Shown here: positions 6,875 through 14,194 of the stretch, piece after piece
How positions within the stretch are numbered: the first letter of the stretch is position 1
How the letters are laid out: each line of letters begins with the position of its first letter
Assembly: GCA_034428935.1 (NCBI GenBank)
Contig: DAOUHB010000168.1
Coordinates: 1 to 18,829, forward strand
Direction: 5' to 3'
From: JAAYZQ01 sp034428935
Lineage (GTDB): Bacteria; Chloroflexota; Anaerolineae; JAAYZQ01
Length of the DNA: 18,829 nucleotides
Translations under genes and position numbers: made by a program
The notes under the pieces: model-generated
Told to the model about the DNA's origin: nothing
Databases searched by the model: none
The model's input: only the letters and a program-made list of their open reading frames with translations

Positions 6875-7533
6875 TGTCCTTTGATAATCTCTAGCAGGTC
6901 GGCCTGGATGTCTTCGATGCCCTGCCGGCCATCCACTTCTACCAGCAACCCCTTCTCGCGATAGTACTGGATGAGGGGCGCTGTCTGTTCAAAGTACACC
7001 TCGATACGGTGCTTTTGCGTCTCGGGCGTATCGTCCGGGCGCTGGTACAACTCACCACCGCACCGGTCGCACACCCCCGCCTCCTGCGGCGGGTTGAACA
7101 ACTGGTGGTACATCGCCCCGCACTTTTTGCAGGTCCACCGCCCGGCCAGCCGCTCCAGGAGCACGTCTTCCGGCACCTGGATGTAGGGCACGACGCTGAG
7201 CTGCGAGTCCAGCTCGGCCAGGAGGCCGTTCAGCGCCTCGGCCTGGGCAATGGTGCGCGGAAAGCCGTCCAGGATTGCCCCCCGGGCAGCATCGGGCCGC
7301 GACAGGCGATCGCGGACCATGTCCACCGTCACCTGGTCGGGCACCAACTCGCCGCGATCCATGTAGCCCCTGGCCAACAGCCCCAACTTGGTCCCCTTTT
7401 TCAGGTGCTCGCGGAACAGGTCGCCCGTCGAGACCTGGGGGATGCCCAGGTTCTGCGACAGGCGCTCGGCCTGGGTGCCTTTGCCGGCACCCGGCCCACC
7501 GAGCAATACCACGAACGACCTCTTCCCCGGCAC
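6871..7533 (-). CDS. adk: Adenylate kinase, long form with zinc-binding lid
   Basis: Adk interconverts ATP plus AMP and two ADP in the cytosol. The P-loop GGPGAGKGT spans residues 12-20, the AMP-binding region includes STGDLFREH and LDGFPRTIAQA, and the lid carries Cys135, Cys138, Cys155 and Cys158 (CKKC and CDRC), the structural zinc site of Gram-positive-type and related enzymes. Length, 220 aa, fits the long form. The start is GTG (7533-7531), with AGGAGG seven nt upstream; that site overlaps the TAG of secY. It overlaps map by 4 nt. Confidence 0.98.
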   Translation of the reverse strand: MPGKRSFVVLLGGPGAGKGTQAERLSQNLGIPQVSTGDLFREHLKKGTKLGLLARGYMDRGELVPDQVTVDMVRDRLSRPDAARGAILDGFPRTIAQAEALNGLLAELDSQLSVVPYIQVPEDVLLERLAGRWTCKKCGAMYHQLFNPPQEAGVCDRCGGELYQRPDDTPETQKHRIEVYFEQTAPLIQYYREKGLLVEVDGRQGIEDIQADLLEIIKGQ

Positions 7534-7544
7534 CTTGCTTCCTC

Positions 7545-8912
7545 CTACCCCAGAATGCCCCTGCGCAAGAACTTGTCATAGTGACGCATCTGCAACTGGG
7601 CTTCCAACTGGCGCATGGTATCCAGCACCACGCCCACCGTGATGAGCAGGCCCGTGGACGAGATGAGCATGACACCGCTTCCGGTGATGCCCGTCCCCAC
7701 GCCCGGGAACAGCTTCACGAGCAGGTCCACCAGCCAGGGCAGGACGGCCACCACGCCCAGGAAGAGGGCACCCACAAGCGTAATGCGTCGCACCTTTTCC
7801 GTCAAATAGCCTTCGGTGCGCTTGCCCGGCCGGATGCCCGGAATAGAAGCTCCCTGCTTGCGCAAGTTCTCGGCCATGTTCTGCTGCTGGAAGATGACGT
7901 CGGTGTAAAAGTAGGTAAAGAACACGACCATCAAAAAGTACAGCGGCCAGTAGATGTTATAGTTCGGGTTAAAGACCTGGTCCACCCAATAGGCAGCCGT
8001 CTGGGCAAAGCCCTGCGCTTCCTGGCCGGCTGGCGCCAAAAAGTACCCGGCAATCGTGCTCGGAAAGACCATGAGGCTCTGCGCAAAGATCAGCGGGATC
8101 ATGCCTGCCATGTTCACCCGCAGCGGGATATGCGTGCGCACCGAGCGCGTCTGCCGCAGCCGCCCGCCGCGTTGCCCCAGGGTCCGGCTGCTGTACTGCA
8201 CCCAGATCATCAGCTTGCCTTCCTGCACCAGGACGATCCCGAAGACGGTGATGAGGGTGATGATGACAAACAGGATCAGCACCAGCCACTGCTCGCCGAC
8301 GATCAGGTTCAGGATGTTCTGCGGCAGGCGGGTAACGATGCCGCCCAGGATAATGATGGACGTACCGTTGCCGATGCCCTGCTCGCTGATCAGCTCGCCC
8401 AACCAGACCGCAAAGAGCGTGCCGGCCGTCATGGTCATCAGGATGGCGACGGTTGTCACCGGCGCAGTGCGAAAGCCAAACTGATCCAGGATCGGCACGC
8501 CGCCGCTCATCTGGGTCATGAGCACTGCCTGTCCGTAAGCCTGCAGAATCGCCAGGGGGACCGTCATGTACCAGCCATAGCGATTGAGCTTATTGCGCCC
8601 CTGCTCGCCCTCTTTTTGCAGATTCTGCAGGGCCGGGATGATGGGCGTCAACAACTGCAAGATAATGGTCGCCGTGATGTAGGGATACACGCCCATGGCC
8701 ATGATGGAAAAGTTGGCCATGGCCCCACCCGACAACAGGTCAAGCAGTCCCAACAACTGGTTCGAAGCGAACAGATCTTCCAACGCACCAGCATTGACCC
8801 CCGGCACCGGGACGTGGGAGAAGAGGCGGTAGATGGCCAGGATCAGGAACGTATAGAGGATTTTTTTCCGCAGGTCTGGCAGCGCAAAGGCACTACGGAC
8901 AGCCTGTATCAT
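7545..8912 (-). CDS. secY: Protein translocase subunit SecY
   Basis: SecY forms the channel through which proteins cross or enter the cytoplasmic membrane, with SecE and SecG. The 455-aa product is hydrophobic with about ten membrane spans. Recognisable parts are the N-terminal helix (KKILYTFLILAIYRLFSHVP, then VPGVNAGALEDLF), the plug-region glycine-rich stretch LSGGAMANFSIMAMGVYPYI, the SEQGIGNGTSIII motif, the PLRVNMAGMIPLIFAQSLM segment and the C-terminal RKQGASIPGIRPGKRTEGYL. A GGGGGT site lies 8 nt before the ATG. It follows rplO by 6 nt. No truncation is seen. Confidence 0.98.
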   Translation of the reverse strand: MIQAVRSAFALPDLRKKILYTFLILAIYRLFSHVPVPGVNAGALEDLFASNQLLGLLDLLSGGAMANFSIMAMGVYPYITATIILQLLTPIIPALQNLQKEGEQGRNKLNRYGWYMTVPLAILQAYGQAVLMTQMSGGVPILDQFGFRTAPVTTVAILMTMTAGTLFAVWLGELISEQGIGNGTSIIILGGIVTRLPQNILNLIVGEQWLVLILFVIITLITVFGIVLVQEGKLMIWVQYSSRTLGQRGGRLRQTRSVRTHIPLRVNMAGMIPLIFAQSLMVFPSTIAGYFLAPAGQEAQGFAQTAAYWVDQVFNPNYNIYWPLYFLMVVFFTYFYTDVIFQQQNMAENLRKQGASIPGIRPGKRTEGYLTEKVRRITLVGALFLGVVAVLPWLVDLLVKLFPGVGTGITGSGVMLISSTGLLITVGVVLDTMRQLEAQLQMRHYDKFLRRGILG

Positions 8913-8918
8913 GGAACA

Positions 8919-9392
8919 TTACCCCCTTCGACCGCGTTTTACTTCCCAGTGTAGTTCTTCAACCGTGCCGCCGGCTTGTTCGATCTTTTCCCGGGCACTG
9001 GCCGAAAAACGGTGCGCCTTGACCACCAATGGCCGGTCGATGTCGCCGTGTCCCAGGATGGCAACCGGCTCCGATGCCGACTTGATGACCCCGGCCGCGG
9101 CCAGGCTCGTGGGCGAAACTTCCTGGTTCGCCTCAAAGATGCCCAACCGGTAAAGGTTGACGGCCGTGTATTCGACCTTGAAGATGTTCGTAAAGCCTCG
9201 CGTGAACGGCAGACGCCGCACCAGCGGAAGCTGGCCACCTTCAAAGTATGGGGCCTTGGTCCCGCCCGCGCGTGAAGCCTGGCCCTTGGTACCGCGGCCC
9301 GCGGTCTTGCCGCGCCCGGCGGCAATACCCCGACCGGCCCGCTTGCGGGACTTTTTTGCGCCCTCGGGCGCTCGCAAATCATGTAGTTTCAT
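8919..9392 (-). CDS. rplO: 50S ribosomal protein L15
   Basis: L15 is a late-assembly large-subunit protein reaching deep into 23S rRNA. The 157-aa product starts MKLHDLRAPEGAKKSRKRAG and has the basic glycine-rich tail typical of L15 (GRGIAAGRGKTAGRGTKGQ), then PYFEGGQLPLVRRLPFTRGF and a C-terminal globular domain with HGDIDRPLVVKAHRFSASA. Length is slightly above the usual 144-150. GGGGAAGAG precedes the ATG closely. It lies 56 nt after rpmD and 6 nt before secY. Confidence 0.97.
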   Translation of the reverse strand: MKLHDLRAPEGAKKSRKRAGRGIAAGRGKTAGRGTKGQASRAGGTKAPYFEGGQLPLVRRLPFTRGFTNIFKVEYTAVNLYRLGIFEANQEVSPTSLAAAGVIKSASEPVAILGHGDIDRPLVVKAHRFSASAREKIEQAGGTVEELHWEVKRGRRG

Positions 9393-9448
9393 CTCTTCCC
9401 CGCTCCACTAACCCCAGAGGGAGATCGGACAGCCAGCTGCCGACTCGC

Positions 9449-9637
9449 CTACTTTTGCTCAAGCTCTTCCACCCGCACCAGGTGGCTCACCTTGTCGATC
9501 ATGCCGCGGATCACCGGTGTGTCGTCTTGCTCGACGACGTCGCCCAGGTTCCGCAGGCCGAGGGCGCGGATCGTGCCCTTTTGCCGGCGCGAGTAGCCGA
9601 TGCTGCTCTTCACCCAGGTAATGCGCAGTTTACTCAT
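9449..9637 (-). CDS. rpmD: 50S ribosomal protein L30
   Basis: L30 is a small large-subunit protein. The 62-aa product has the family pattern KLRITWVKSSIGYSRRQKGT, then ALGLRNLGDVVEQDDTPVIR and GMIDKVSHLVRVEE. Its ATG lies inside the rpsE coding region (8-nt overlap with the rpsE end), with GAGGGCA just before it, so translation is probably coupled to rpsE. The following 56-nt spacer to rplO has no recognised signal. Confidence 0.97.
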   Translation of the reverse strand: MSKLRITWVKSSIGYSRRQKGTIRALGLRNLGDVVEQDDTPVIRGMIDKVSHLVRVEELEQK

Positions 9638-10199
9638 TGCCCTCGTTCCTCATCCAGAAGGGCATGACCTTGCTGACCGGCACGCCTCTGCGCTCCGCCA
9701 CCTCGGCAGGATCCTTCAGCTCTTCCAGCGCCCGTATCGTCGCCTTGACGACGTTCAGGATGTTGGCGCTGCCCATCGACTTGGTCAGGATGTCGCGGAT
9801 GCCGGCGGCCTCGACGACGGCACGTACACCACCGCCGGCGATAACGCCCGTGCCGGGCGAAGCCGGCCGGAGCATGACCTTGGCGGCGCTGTAGCGCGTC
9901 GTCACCGCGTGCGGGATCGTCGTCCCGGTCATGGGCACCTGCCGCATGTTCTTGCGGGCGCGCTCGGCTCCCTTGCGGATGGCATCGGGCACCTGGCGGG
10001 CCTTGCCCACGCCGACGCCGACACTACCCTTGTTGTCTCCAACCACCACGAGGGCCCGGAAGTTAAAGCGCCGACCGCCCTTGATCACCTTTGCCGTGCG
10101 GGCAATGTGCACCACTCGCTCGTCGAGTTCGTCGCCTTCTTCTTCGCGACCCCTTCGCCTGCGGCCGCCATCCTGTCCCTGTCCCTGTCTTCGGCCCAT
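9630..10199 (-). CDS. rpsE: 30S ribosomal protein S5
   Basis: S5 shapes the mRNA entry region and decoding accuracy. The dsRNA-binding-like domain (ELDERVVHIARTAKVIKGGR, RFNFRALVVVGDNKGSVGVG) and the C-terminal S5 fold (VMLRPASPGTGVIAGGGVRA, then SMGSANILNVVKAT) are intact. The 189-aa product has a low-complexity N-terminal extension of about 23 residues rich in Gly, Gln, Arg and Glu, encoded partly by a tandem hexamer at 10172-10189. Such extensions vary between lineages. GGGAGGTAGC precedes the ATG. It overlaps rpmD by 8 nt. Confidence 0.98.
   Translation of the reverse strand: MGRRQGQGQDGGRRRRGREEEGDELDERVVHIARTAKVIKGGRRFNFRALVVVGDNKGSVGVGVGKARQVPDAIRKGAERARKNMRQVPMTGTTIPHAVTTRYSAAKVMLRPASPGTGVIAGGGVRAVVEAAGIRDILTKSMGSANILNVVKATIRALEELKDPAEVAERRGVPVSKVMPFWMRNEGNE
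10172..10189 (-). repeat. Three tandem copies of a hexamer inside rpsE
   Basis: The plus strand shows CCTGTC three times in a row at 10172-10177, 10178-10183 and 10184-10189. On the coding strand this gives the alternating QGQGQD stretch near the S5 N-terminus. A change in copy number would alter length in steps of two residues without a frameshift. Confidence 0.8.
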
Positions 10200-10225
10200 G
10201 CTACCTCCCTTGTCCAGTTCTCAAT

Positions 10226-10594
10226 CTAGAAGTCCAGGCCGGCCTTGCGCGCCGCGTCGGCCAGGCTCTTGACCCGGCCATGATACACGTATCCGGCGCG
10301 ATCAAAGACCACTTGCTTGATGCCTTCTTCCAAGGCTCGTTTGGCCAGAACTTCTCCCACCAACGCAGCCTGGGCTCGCTTGTCCTTTTCGTCCACCTGG
10401 CCGCGCACTTCCGGATCGACGGTAGAAGCGGACACCAACGTGTGGCCTCGCGTGTCGTCGATGATCTGGGCGTGTATGTGCCGCAAGCTGCGAAAAACGC
10501 ACAGGCGCGGGCGCTCGGCCGTGCCCGATACCTGCTGACGCACCCGTGCGTGCCGTCGTTGGCGCGCGAGGCGCTTCTCTCTCGCCTTGTCCAT
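10226..10594 (-). CDS. rplR: 50S ribosomal protein L18
   Basis: L18 binds 5S rRNA and helps join it to the large subunit with L5. The 122-aa product has the basic N-terminus (RLARQRRHARVRQQVSGT), ERPRLCVFRSLRHIHAQIID, and the glycine-bearing end VVFDRAGYVYHGRVKSLADA ARKAGLDF (split here for length). Length is typical. TAGGAGGACTG precedes the ATG. It lies between rplF (19 nt) and rpsE (26 nt) as in other spc operons. Confidence 0.98.
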   Translation of the reverse strand: MDKAREKRLARQRRHARVRQQVSGTAERPRLCVFRSLRHIHAQIIDDTRGHTLVSASTVDPEVRGQVDEKDKRAQAALVGEVLAKRALEEGIKQVVFDRAGYVYHGRVKSLADAARKAGLDF

Positions 10595-10613
10595 CAGTCC
10601 TCCTACCTATCCC

Positions 10614-11159
10614 TTAGCCGGCCCGGCCCGACTTGCCGGCTTTGCGCCGTACGCGCTCACCCTGGTAGCGAACGCCCTTGCCCTGGTAGGGCTCCGGCGG
10701 TCGTTGGCGACGAATGCGGGCCGCAATTTCGCCCACCAGTTCCTTGTCAACTCCCATCACGGTCACCATCCGGCCTCCCCGCGGCACCTCGAAACTGATG
10801 CCCTGCGGAGGCGGAAACTCGATGGGGTGAGAATAGCCCAGGAAGAGGATCAGCTTCTCGCCCTGCAATTCGGCGCGATAGCCCGTACCCTCGATCTCCA
10901 GGACCTTCGAAAAGCCATCCGAGACACCCGTGACCATGTTGGCCAGCAGTGCCCGGGTCAGCCCGTGGGTAGCCCGGTGTTGTCGCTGGTCGGTCGGCCG
11001 CTCGACGGTCAGCACCCCATCCTCCAGCTTGATGGTCATCGCCGGATCGAAGGATCGCTCGAGCTGCCCCTTGGGCCCCTTGACCGTTACGTGGCTGCCC
11101 CGGATGTCGACCTCTACCTTCTGGGGCAGCGGGATTGGTTGCTTACCAATACGAGACAT
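10614..11159 (-). CDS. rplF: 50S ribosomal protein L6
   Basis: L6 supports the base of the factor-binding stalk near the sarcin-ricin loop. The 181 residues begin MSRIGKQPIPLPQKVEVDIR, with two repeated L6 folds and the C-terminal signature PEPYQGKGVRYQGERVRRKA GKSG. Length is typical (about 180). TAGGGGGGAATC precedes the ATG. It follows rpsH by 9 nt. Confidence 0.98.
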   Translation of the reverse strand: MSRIGKQPIPLPQKVEVDIRGSHVTVKGPKGQLERSFDPAMTIKLEDGVLTVERPTDQRQHRATHGLTRALLANMVTGVSDGFSKVLEIEGTGYRAELQGEKLILFLGYSHPIEFPPPQGISFEVPRGGRMVTVMGVDKELVGEIAARIRRQRPPEPYQGKGVRYQGERVRRKAGKSGRAG

Positions 11160-11168
11160 GATTCCCCC

Positions 11169-11567
11169 CTACCACACGTAACACAGGATCTCGCCGCCCA
11201 CACCCTGGCGCCGGGCTTCCCGGTCCGTCATCAAGCCCTTGGGCGTACTCACAATGGCAACCCCCAGCCCGCTCAACACCCAGGGCAGGTCCTTCTTGCC
11301 CTTGTAAACGCGGCGGCCGGGCTTGCTGGCACGCTCCATGCCGGTCAAGATCGGCCGGCGGCGCTCGTCGTACTTCAGCCAGACCCTGATATTGGGCTGC
11401 GGCTGCTCACTGGTCACTTCGTAACCCTGGATAAATCCCTCTTCCAACAGGATCTGAGCAATCCCCACCTTGATCTTGGAGCTGGGCACCAGGACAAAGG
11501 CTTTCCGGATCATCAGCCCGTTGCGAATTCGGGTTAACATATCGGCAATAGGATCAATTGTAGGCAT
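11169..11567 (-). CDS. rpsH: 30S ribosomal protein S8
   Basis: S8 binds the central domain of 16S rRNA and in E. coli represses the spc operon. The ATG at 11567-11565 gives MPTIDPIADMLTRIRNGLMI and exactly 132 residues, the family norm; a GTG 12 nt upstream would add four unconserved residues and sits too close to the AGGAG site. Later segments are VPSSKIKVGIAQILLEEGFI and the C-terminal LSGLGVAIVSTPKGLMTDRE. It follows rpsN by 52 nt. Confidence 0.97.
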   Translation of the reverse strand: MPTIDPIADMLTRIRNGLMIRKAFVLVPSSKIKVGIAQILLEEGFIQGYEVTSEQPQPNIRVWLKYDERRRPILTGMERASKPGRRVYKGKKDLPWVLSGLGVAIVSTPKGLMTDREARRQGVGGEILCYVW

Positions 11568-11619
11568 TCGCCACCCCACTCTCCTTACTACAGTCGTCCC
11601 GCCCCACGGCCGGCGCAGG

Positions 11620-11802
11620 CTACCAACTGGATTTAACGACCCCGGGGATCACACCCTTGGCTGCCAGCTCTCGGAAACAGATCCTACACAGCTTGAAACG
11701 GCGGATGTACCCCCTGGGACGCCCGCAGCGACTGCAGCGATTGCGCACCCGGACCGGGTACTTGCGCCGCGTTTCGCGAACGATCATGCTCTTTTTCGCC
11801 AC
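11620..11802 (-). CDS. rpsN: 30S ribosomal protein S14, type Z (zinc-binding)
   Basis: S14 belongs to the small-subunit head. This is the short 60-residue form with Cys23, Cys26, Cys39 and Cys42 (CSRCGRPRGY and LCRICFREL) holding one zinc, not the roughly 100-aa cysteine-free form. The ending GVIPGVVKSSW is diagnostic. AGGAGGAA lies immediately before the ATG. It sits between rplE and rpsH, the normal spc position. Confidence 0.98.
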   Translation of the reverse strand: MAKKSMIVRETRRKYPVRVRNRCSRCGRPRGYIRRFKLCRICFRELAAKGVIPGVVKSSW

Positions 11803-11837
11803 ATTTCCTCCTCAGGTTCCGATCCTGGTCGGGTGCC

Positions 11838-12380
11838 TTATCTGCCCCGGAAGGGCATCCCCAGGTGTCGCAGCAACTGATATCCCTCAGCGTCGGTCGG
11901 CGCCGTGGTCACAATGGTAATCTCCATGCCACGGATGCGATCGATCTTGTCATAGTTGATCTCGGGAAAGACCAGTTGCTCGCGCAAACCCAGGCTGTAG
12001 TTGCCCCGGCCGTCAAACGCATCGGCCGAAATCCCGCGAAAGTCCCTCTGGCGGGGCAGCGCGATGTTGATCAGCCGATCGAGAAAATCCCACATACGGT
12101 TGCCCCGCAGGGTCACCTTGACGCCGATGGGGTTGCCGGTCCGCAACTTGAAGGCCGCGATGGATCGGCGCGCGCGCGTCACAATAGGCTTCTGTCCGGT
12201 GATGATGGACAGATCCTGCAAGGCTGCGTCCAGGGCCTTGGCGTTCTGCAGCGCCTCCCCCATGCCAATGTTCACCACCACCTTCTCCAGGCGGGGAACC
12301 TGCATGATATTCTCGTAACCCAGCTCCTTCTGGAGCGTTGGGACCACTTGCTCTTGATAGAGATCTCTTAATCTAGGCAT
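11838..12380 (-). CDS. rplE: 50S ribosomal protein L5
   Basis: L5 binds 5S rRNA and contacts P-site tRNA and the small-subunit head. The 180-aa product (family 178-187) shows MPRLRDLYQEQVVPTLQKEL, VPRLEKVVVNIGMGEALQNA, TGQKPIVTRARRSIAAFKLR and the C-terminal GMEITIVTTAPTDAEGYQLL. GGAGTTGAACG precedes the ATG. It follows rplX by 36 nt. Confidence 0.98.
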   Translation of the reverse strand: MPRLRDLYQEQVVPTLQKELGYENIMQVPRLEKVVVNIGMGEALQNAKALDAALQDLSIITGQKPIVTRARRSIAAFKLRTGNPIGVKVTLRGNRMWDFLDRLINIALPRQRDFRGISADAFDGRGNYSLGLREQLVFPEINYDKIDRIRGMEITIVTTAPTDAEGYQLLRHLGMPFRGR

Positions 12381-12416
12381 CGTTCAACTCCAGCTCCTGA
12401 GCCGATTCTGCGACAG

Positions 12417-12803
12417 CTAGTCGATGAGCTCGTCGCAGCTTTTGCAGTACCGGCTCTTGGTTCCATCCTCCAGGGTGCGAAAGCCGACCCTCGTCGCCTT
12501 TTTGCACGAAGGACAAACGAGCATCACGTTGGAGATGTGAATCGGTGCCTCGAGCTCGATCCTGCCGAACTGCGTGCGGACGTCGCCGGTGCGGCGTTGA
12601 TGCTTGATAATGATGTTAACGCCCTGGATGACGACGCGGTCCTTTTCGGGATCGCGCCCCACTTTGCGACGCGTGCGGTCGATCTTGTAGCCCGGTACCA
12701 CCCGGTTCACCGTGCCTCGCACCGTTCGCCCGTTGCGCCGCGCCTCGGCTGCGTCCTTGCCGGCGATCACTTCCACCGTATCGCCCTTCTTGATCCGTTG
12801 CAT
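12417..12803 (-). CDS. rplX: 50S ribosomal protein L24, enlarged, with zinc ribbon
   Basis: L24 starts large-subunit assembly by binding the 5' end of 23S rRNA. The KOW opening (IKKGDTVEVIAGKD) and the conserved VVIQGVNIIIKHQRRTGDV and EAPIHISNVMLVCPSCKK stretches identify it. At 128 aa it is longer than the usual 100-110. There are extra residues after GKD (AAEARRNGR) and at about residues 38-54 (GYKIDRTRRKVGRDPEKD). A C-terminal CPSC/CKSC pair (Cys97, 100, 120, 123) forms a likely zinc ribbon, seen in L24 of some other bacteria such as Thermus. It follows rplN by 20 nt. Confidence 0.96.
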   Translation of the reverse strand: MQRIKKGDTVEVIAGKDAAEARRNGRTVRGTVNRVVPGYKIDRTRRKVGRDPEKDRVVIQGVNIIIKHQRRTGDVRTQFGRIELEAPIHISNVMLVCPSCKKATRVGFRTLEDGTKSRYCKSCDELID

Positions 12804-12823
12804 GTCCTTCTCTCCAGTACTGC

Positions 12824-13192
12824 CTACAGAACCTCGGGGGCCAGCGACACAATCTTCATAAAGCCCTTCTCTCGCAGCTCGCGGGCCACCGGGCCAAAGA
12901 TGCGCGTCCCCTTGGGATTCTTCTGCTGGTCCAAGATCACGGCAGCATTGTCGTCAAATCGGATGTGAGAGCCGTCAGGTCGATGCACCTCTTTGGCCGT
13001 CCGGACGATCACCGCCTTGACCACGTCTCCCTTTTTCACCGAGCCTCCCGGCGCCGCACTCTTGACCGAGGCAACAATGATGTCACCCACGCTGCCATAG
13101 TGCCGGGTAGAGCCGCCCATGACACGGATGCATAGTAGCTCTTTTCCACCTGTGTTGTCGGCCACTTTTAGCCGGCTCTCTTGCTGTATCAT
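12824..13192 (-). CDS. rplN: 50S ribosomal protein L14
   Basis: L14 lies at the subunit interface, where RsfS also docks. The ATG at 13192-13190 gives MIQQESRLKVADNTGGKELL and 122 residues, exactly the family length; it is preceded by GGAGGAAGAG. An in-frame ATG seven codons upstream (13213) would bury that ribosome site in coding sequence and is rejected. The segments VRTAKEVHRPDGSHIRFDDN and RIFGPVARELREKGFMKIVS are diagnostic. It heads the spc segment, 43 nt after rpsQ. Confidence 0.98.
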   Translation of the reverse strand: MIQQESRLKVADNTGGKELLCIRVMGGSTRHYGSVGDIIVASVKSAAPGGSVKKGDVVKAVIVRTAKEVHRPDGSHIRFDDNAAVILDQQKNPKGTRIFGPVARELREKGFMKIVSLAPEVL

Positions 13193-13235
13193 CTCTTCCT
13201 CCAGGTCTTCCAACCTCGGCGGCTGCTACAAGAGC

Positions 13236-13499
13236 CTAGAAGTTGGGGCCTTCGGCCTTTTCCAGGATCTCGGTGACAACCCATCGTTTCTCTCGGCTCA
13301 TGGGACGGGCTTCGATGACCTGGACCAGATCGCCGATCTGGCAGGCATTTTCCTCGTCGTGAGCTTTGTACCGTTTCCGCTCGGTGATGACCTTGCCATA
13401 CAGGCGGTGTCGCTTTTGGCGTTCCACCTGGATGACCACCGTCTTGTCCATGCGATTGCTCAAGACGCGACCGGTGAGGATCCGCTTTTGCTCTTTCAT
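13236..13499 (-). CDS. rpsQ: 30S ribosomal protein S17
   Basis: S17 is a primary 16S rRNA binder with an OB fold. The 87 residues show ILTGRVLSNRMDKTVVIQVE, then KVITERKRYKAHDEENACQI and VIEARPMSREKRWVVTEILE. Length is typical (80-90). Its ATG overlaps the rpmC stop as ATGA, so translation is probably coupled. It is the last gene of the S10 segment and precedes rplN by 43 nt. Confidence 0.98.
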   Translation of the reverse strand: MKEQKRILTGRVLSNRMDKTVVIQVERQKRHRLYGKVITERKRYKAHDEENACQIGDLVQVIEARPMSREKRWVVTEILEKAEGPNF

Positions 13500-13711
13500 T
13501 CTGTTCCCTGCCCCTGCGTCTTCTGCAGTTGTTTTGCCCGCAAAATCGTGTTCAGGCGGGCAATCTCCCGCCGCATCTGGCTCAGGCGAGAGCTGTTTCT
13601 CATCTGGCCGGTCGAGAACTGGAAGCGCAGGTTAAAGTACTCGGCGTGAGTGTCGTCCAACCTGTTCTGGATCTCGTCCGGTGTCATCTCCCACACGTCC
13701 TGTGCCTTCAT
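13496..13711 (-). CDS. rpmC: 50S ribosomal protein L29
   Basis: L29 sits at the tunnel exit, where trigger factor and SRP dock. The 71-aa product is a pair of helices: MTPDEIQNRLDDTHAEYFNL, RFQFSTGQMRNSSRLSQMRR and EIARLNTILRAKQ, the standard L29 pattern with a short polar N-terminal and C-terminal extension. It overlaps rplP by 4 nt (ATGA) and rpsQ by 4 nt, so three genes are coupled in series here. Confidence 0.97.
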   Translation of the reverse strand: MKAQDVWEMTPDEIQNRLDDTHAEYFNLRFQFSTGQMRNSSRLSQMRREIARLNTILRAKQLQKTQGQGTE

Positions 13712-14136
13712 GCGGCGCCTCCCTCAATCTCCTGGCGGCTAACGAACCGGGTCTTGATGGGCAGCTTGTGGGCGGCCAGGCGCATCGCCTCTCGGGCGGA
13801 ATCCTCCTGCACGCCGGAAATCTCGAAGAGCATTCGCCCCGGCTTGATCACTGCCACAAAGTGGTCCACCGCGCCCTTGCCGCCGCCCATGCGGGTCTCG
13901 GCAGGCTTGGTCGTAACCGGCTTATCGGGAAAGATGCGGATCCACAGCTTGCCGCCACGCCGGACGTAGCGAACGATGGCGCGCCGTGCGGCCTCGATCT
14001 GGCGGCTGGTCATCCAGCACGGCTCGAGTGCCTGAAGGCCATAGTCTCCAAAGGATAGGGTGTTGCCCCGGCCTGCCTGGCCTCGCATTCGCCCCCGATG
14101 CATTTTCCGATATTTCGTACGCTTTGGTGTTAACAT
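13708..14136 (-). CDS. rplP: 50S ribosomal protein L16
   Basis: L16 organises the A-site tRNA elbow region and the peptidyl transferase environment. The 142 residues show MLTPKRTKYRKMHRGRMRGQ, then LSFGDYGLQALEPCWMTSRQ, GKLWIRIFPDKPVTTKPAET and RMGGGKGAVDHFVAVIKPGR. Length is as expected (137-144). AAGGGGAGAGTGAACC precedes the ATG. It overlaps rpmC by 4 nt and follows rpsC after 58 nt. Confidence 0.98.
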   Translation of the reverse strand: MLTPKRTKYRKMHRGRMRGQAGRGNTLSFGDYGLQALEPCWMTSRQIEAARRAIVRYVRRGGKLWIRIFPDKPVTTKPAETRMGGGKGAVDHFVAVIKPGRMLFEISGVQEDSAREAMRLAAHKLPIKTRFVSRQEIEGGAA

Positions 14137-14194
14137 GGTTCACTCTCCCCTTTTGGGTCGCAGCCACCAGCGCCCCATCCGGGGCCCGGCAGCA

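Noticed and set aside
5210..6964. A 584-codon open frame on the plus strand
   Set aside because: It runs opposite rpsK, rpsM, rpmJ and map, all clearly conserved genes. Long antisense frames are expected from the codon bias of GC-rich genes, and the translation resembles no family I know.
7275..8954. A 559-codon open frame on the plus strand
   Set aside because: It is antisense to adk and secY, is rich in His, Gln, Arg and Asp as expected from a reversed membrane-protein gene, and has no recognisable domain.
13193..13213. An upstream ATG extending L14 by seven residues
   Set aside because: The extension would contain the GGAGG ribosome site of the conserved MIQQESRL start, and it has no family counterpart.
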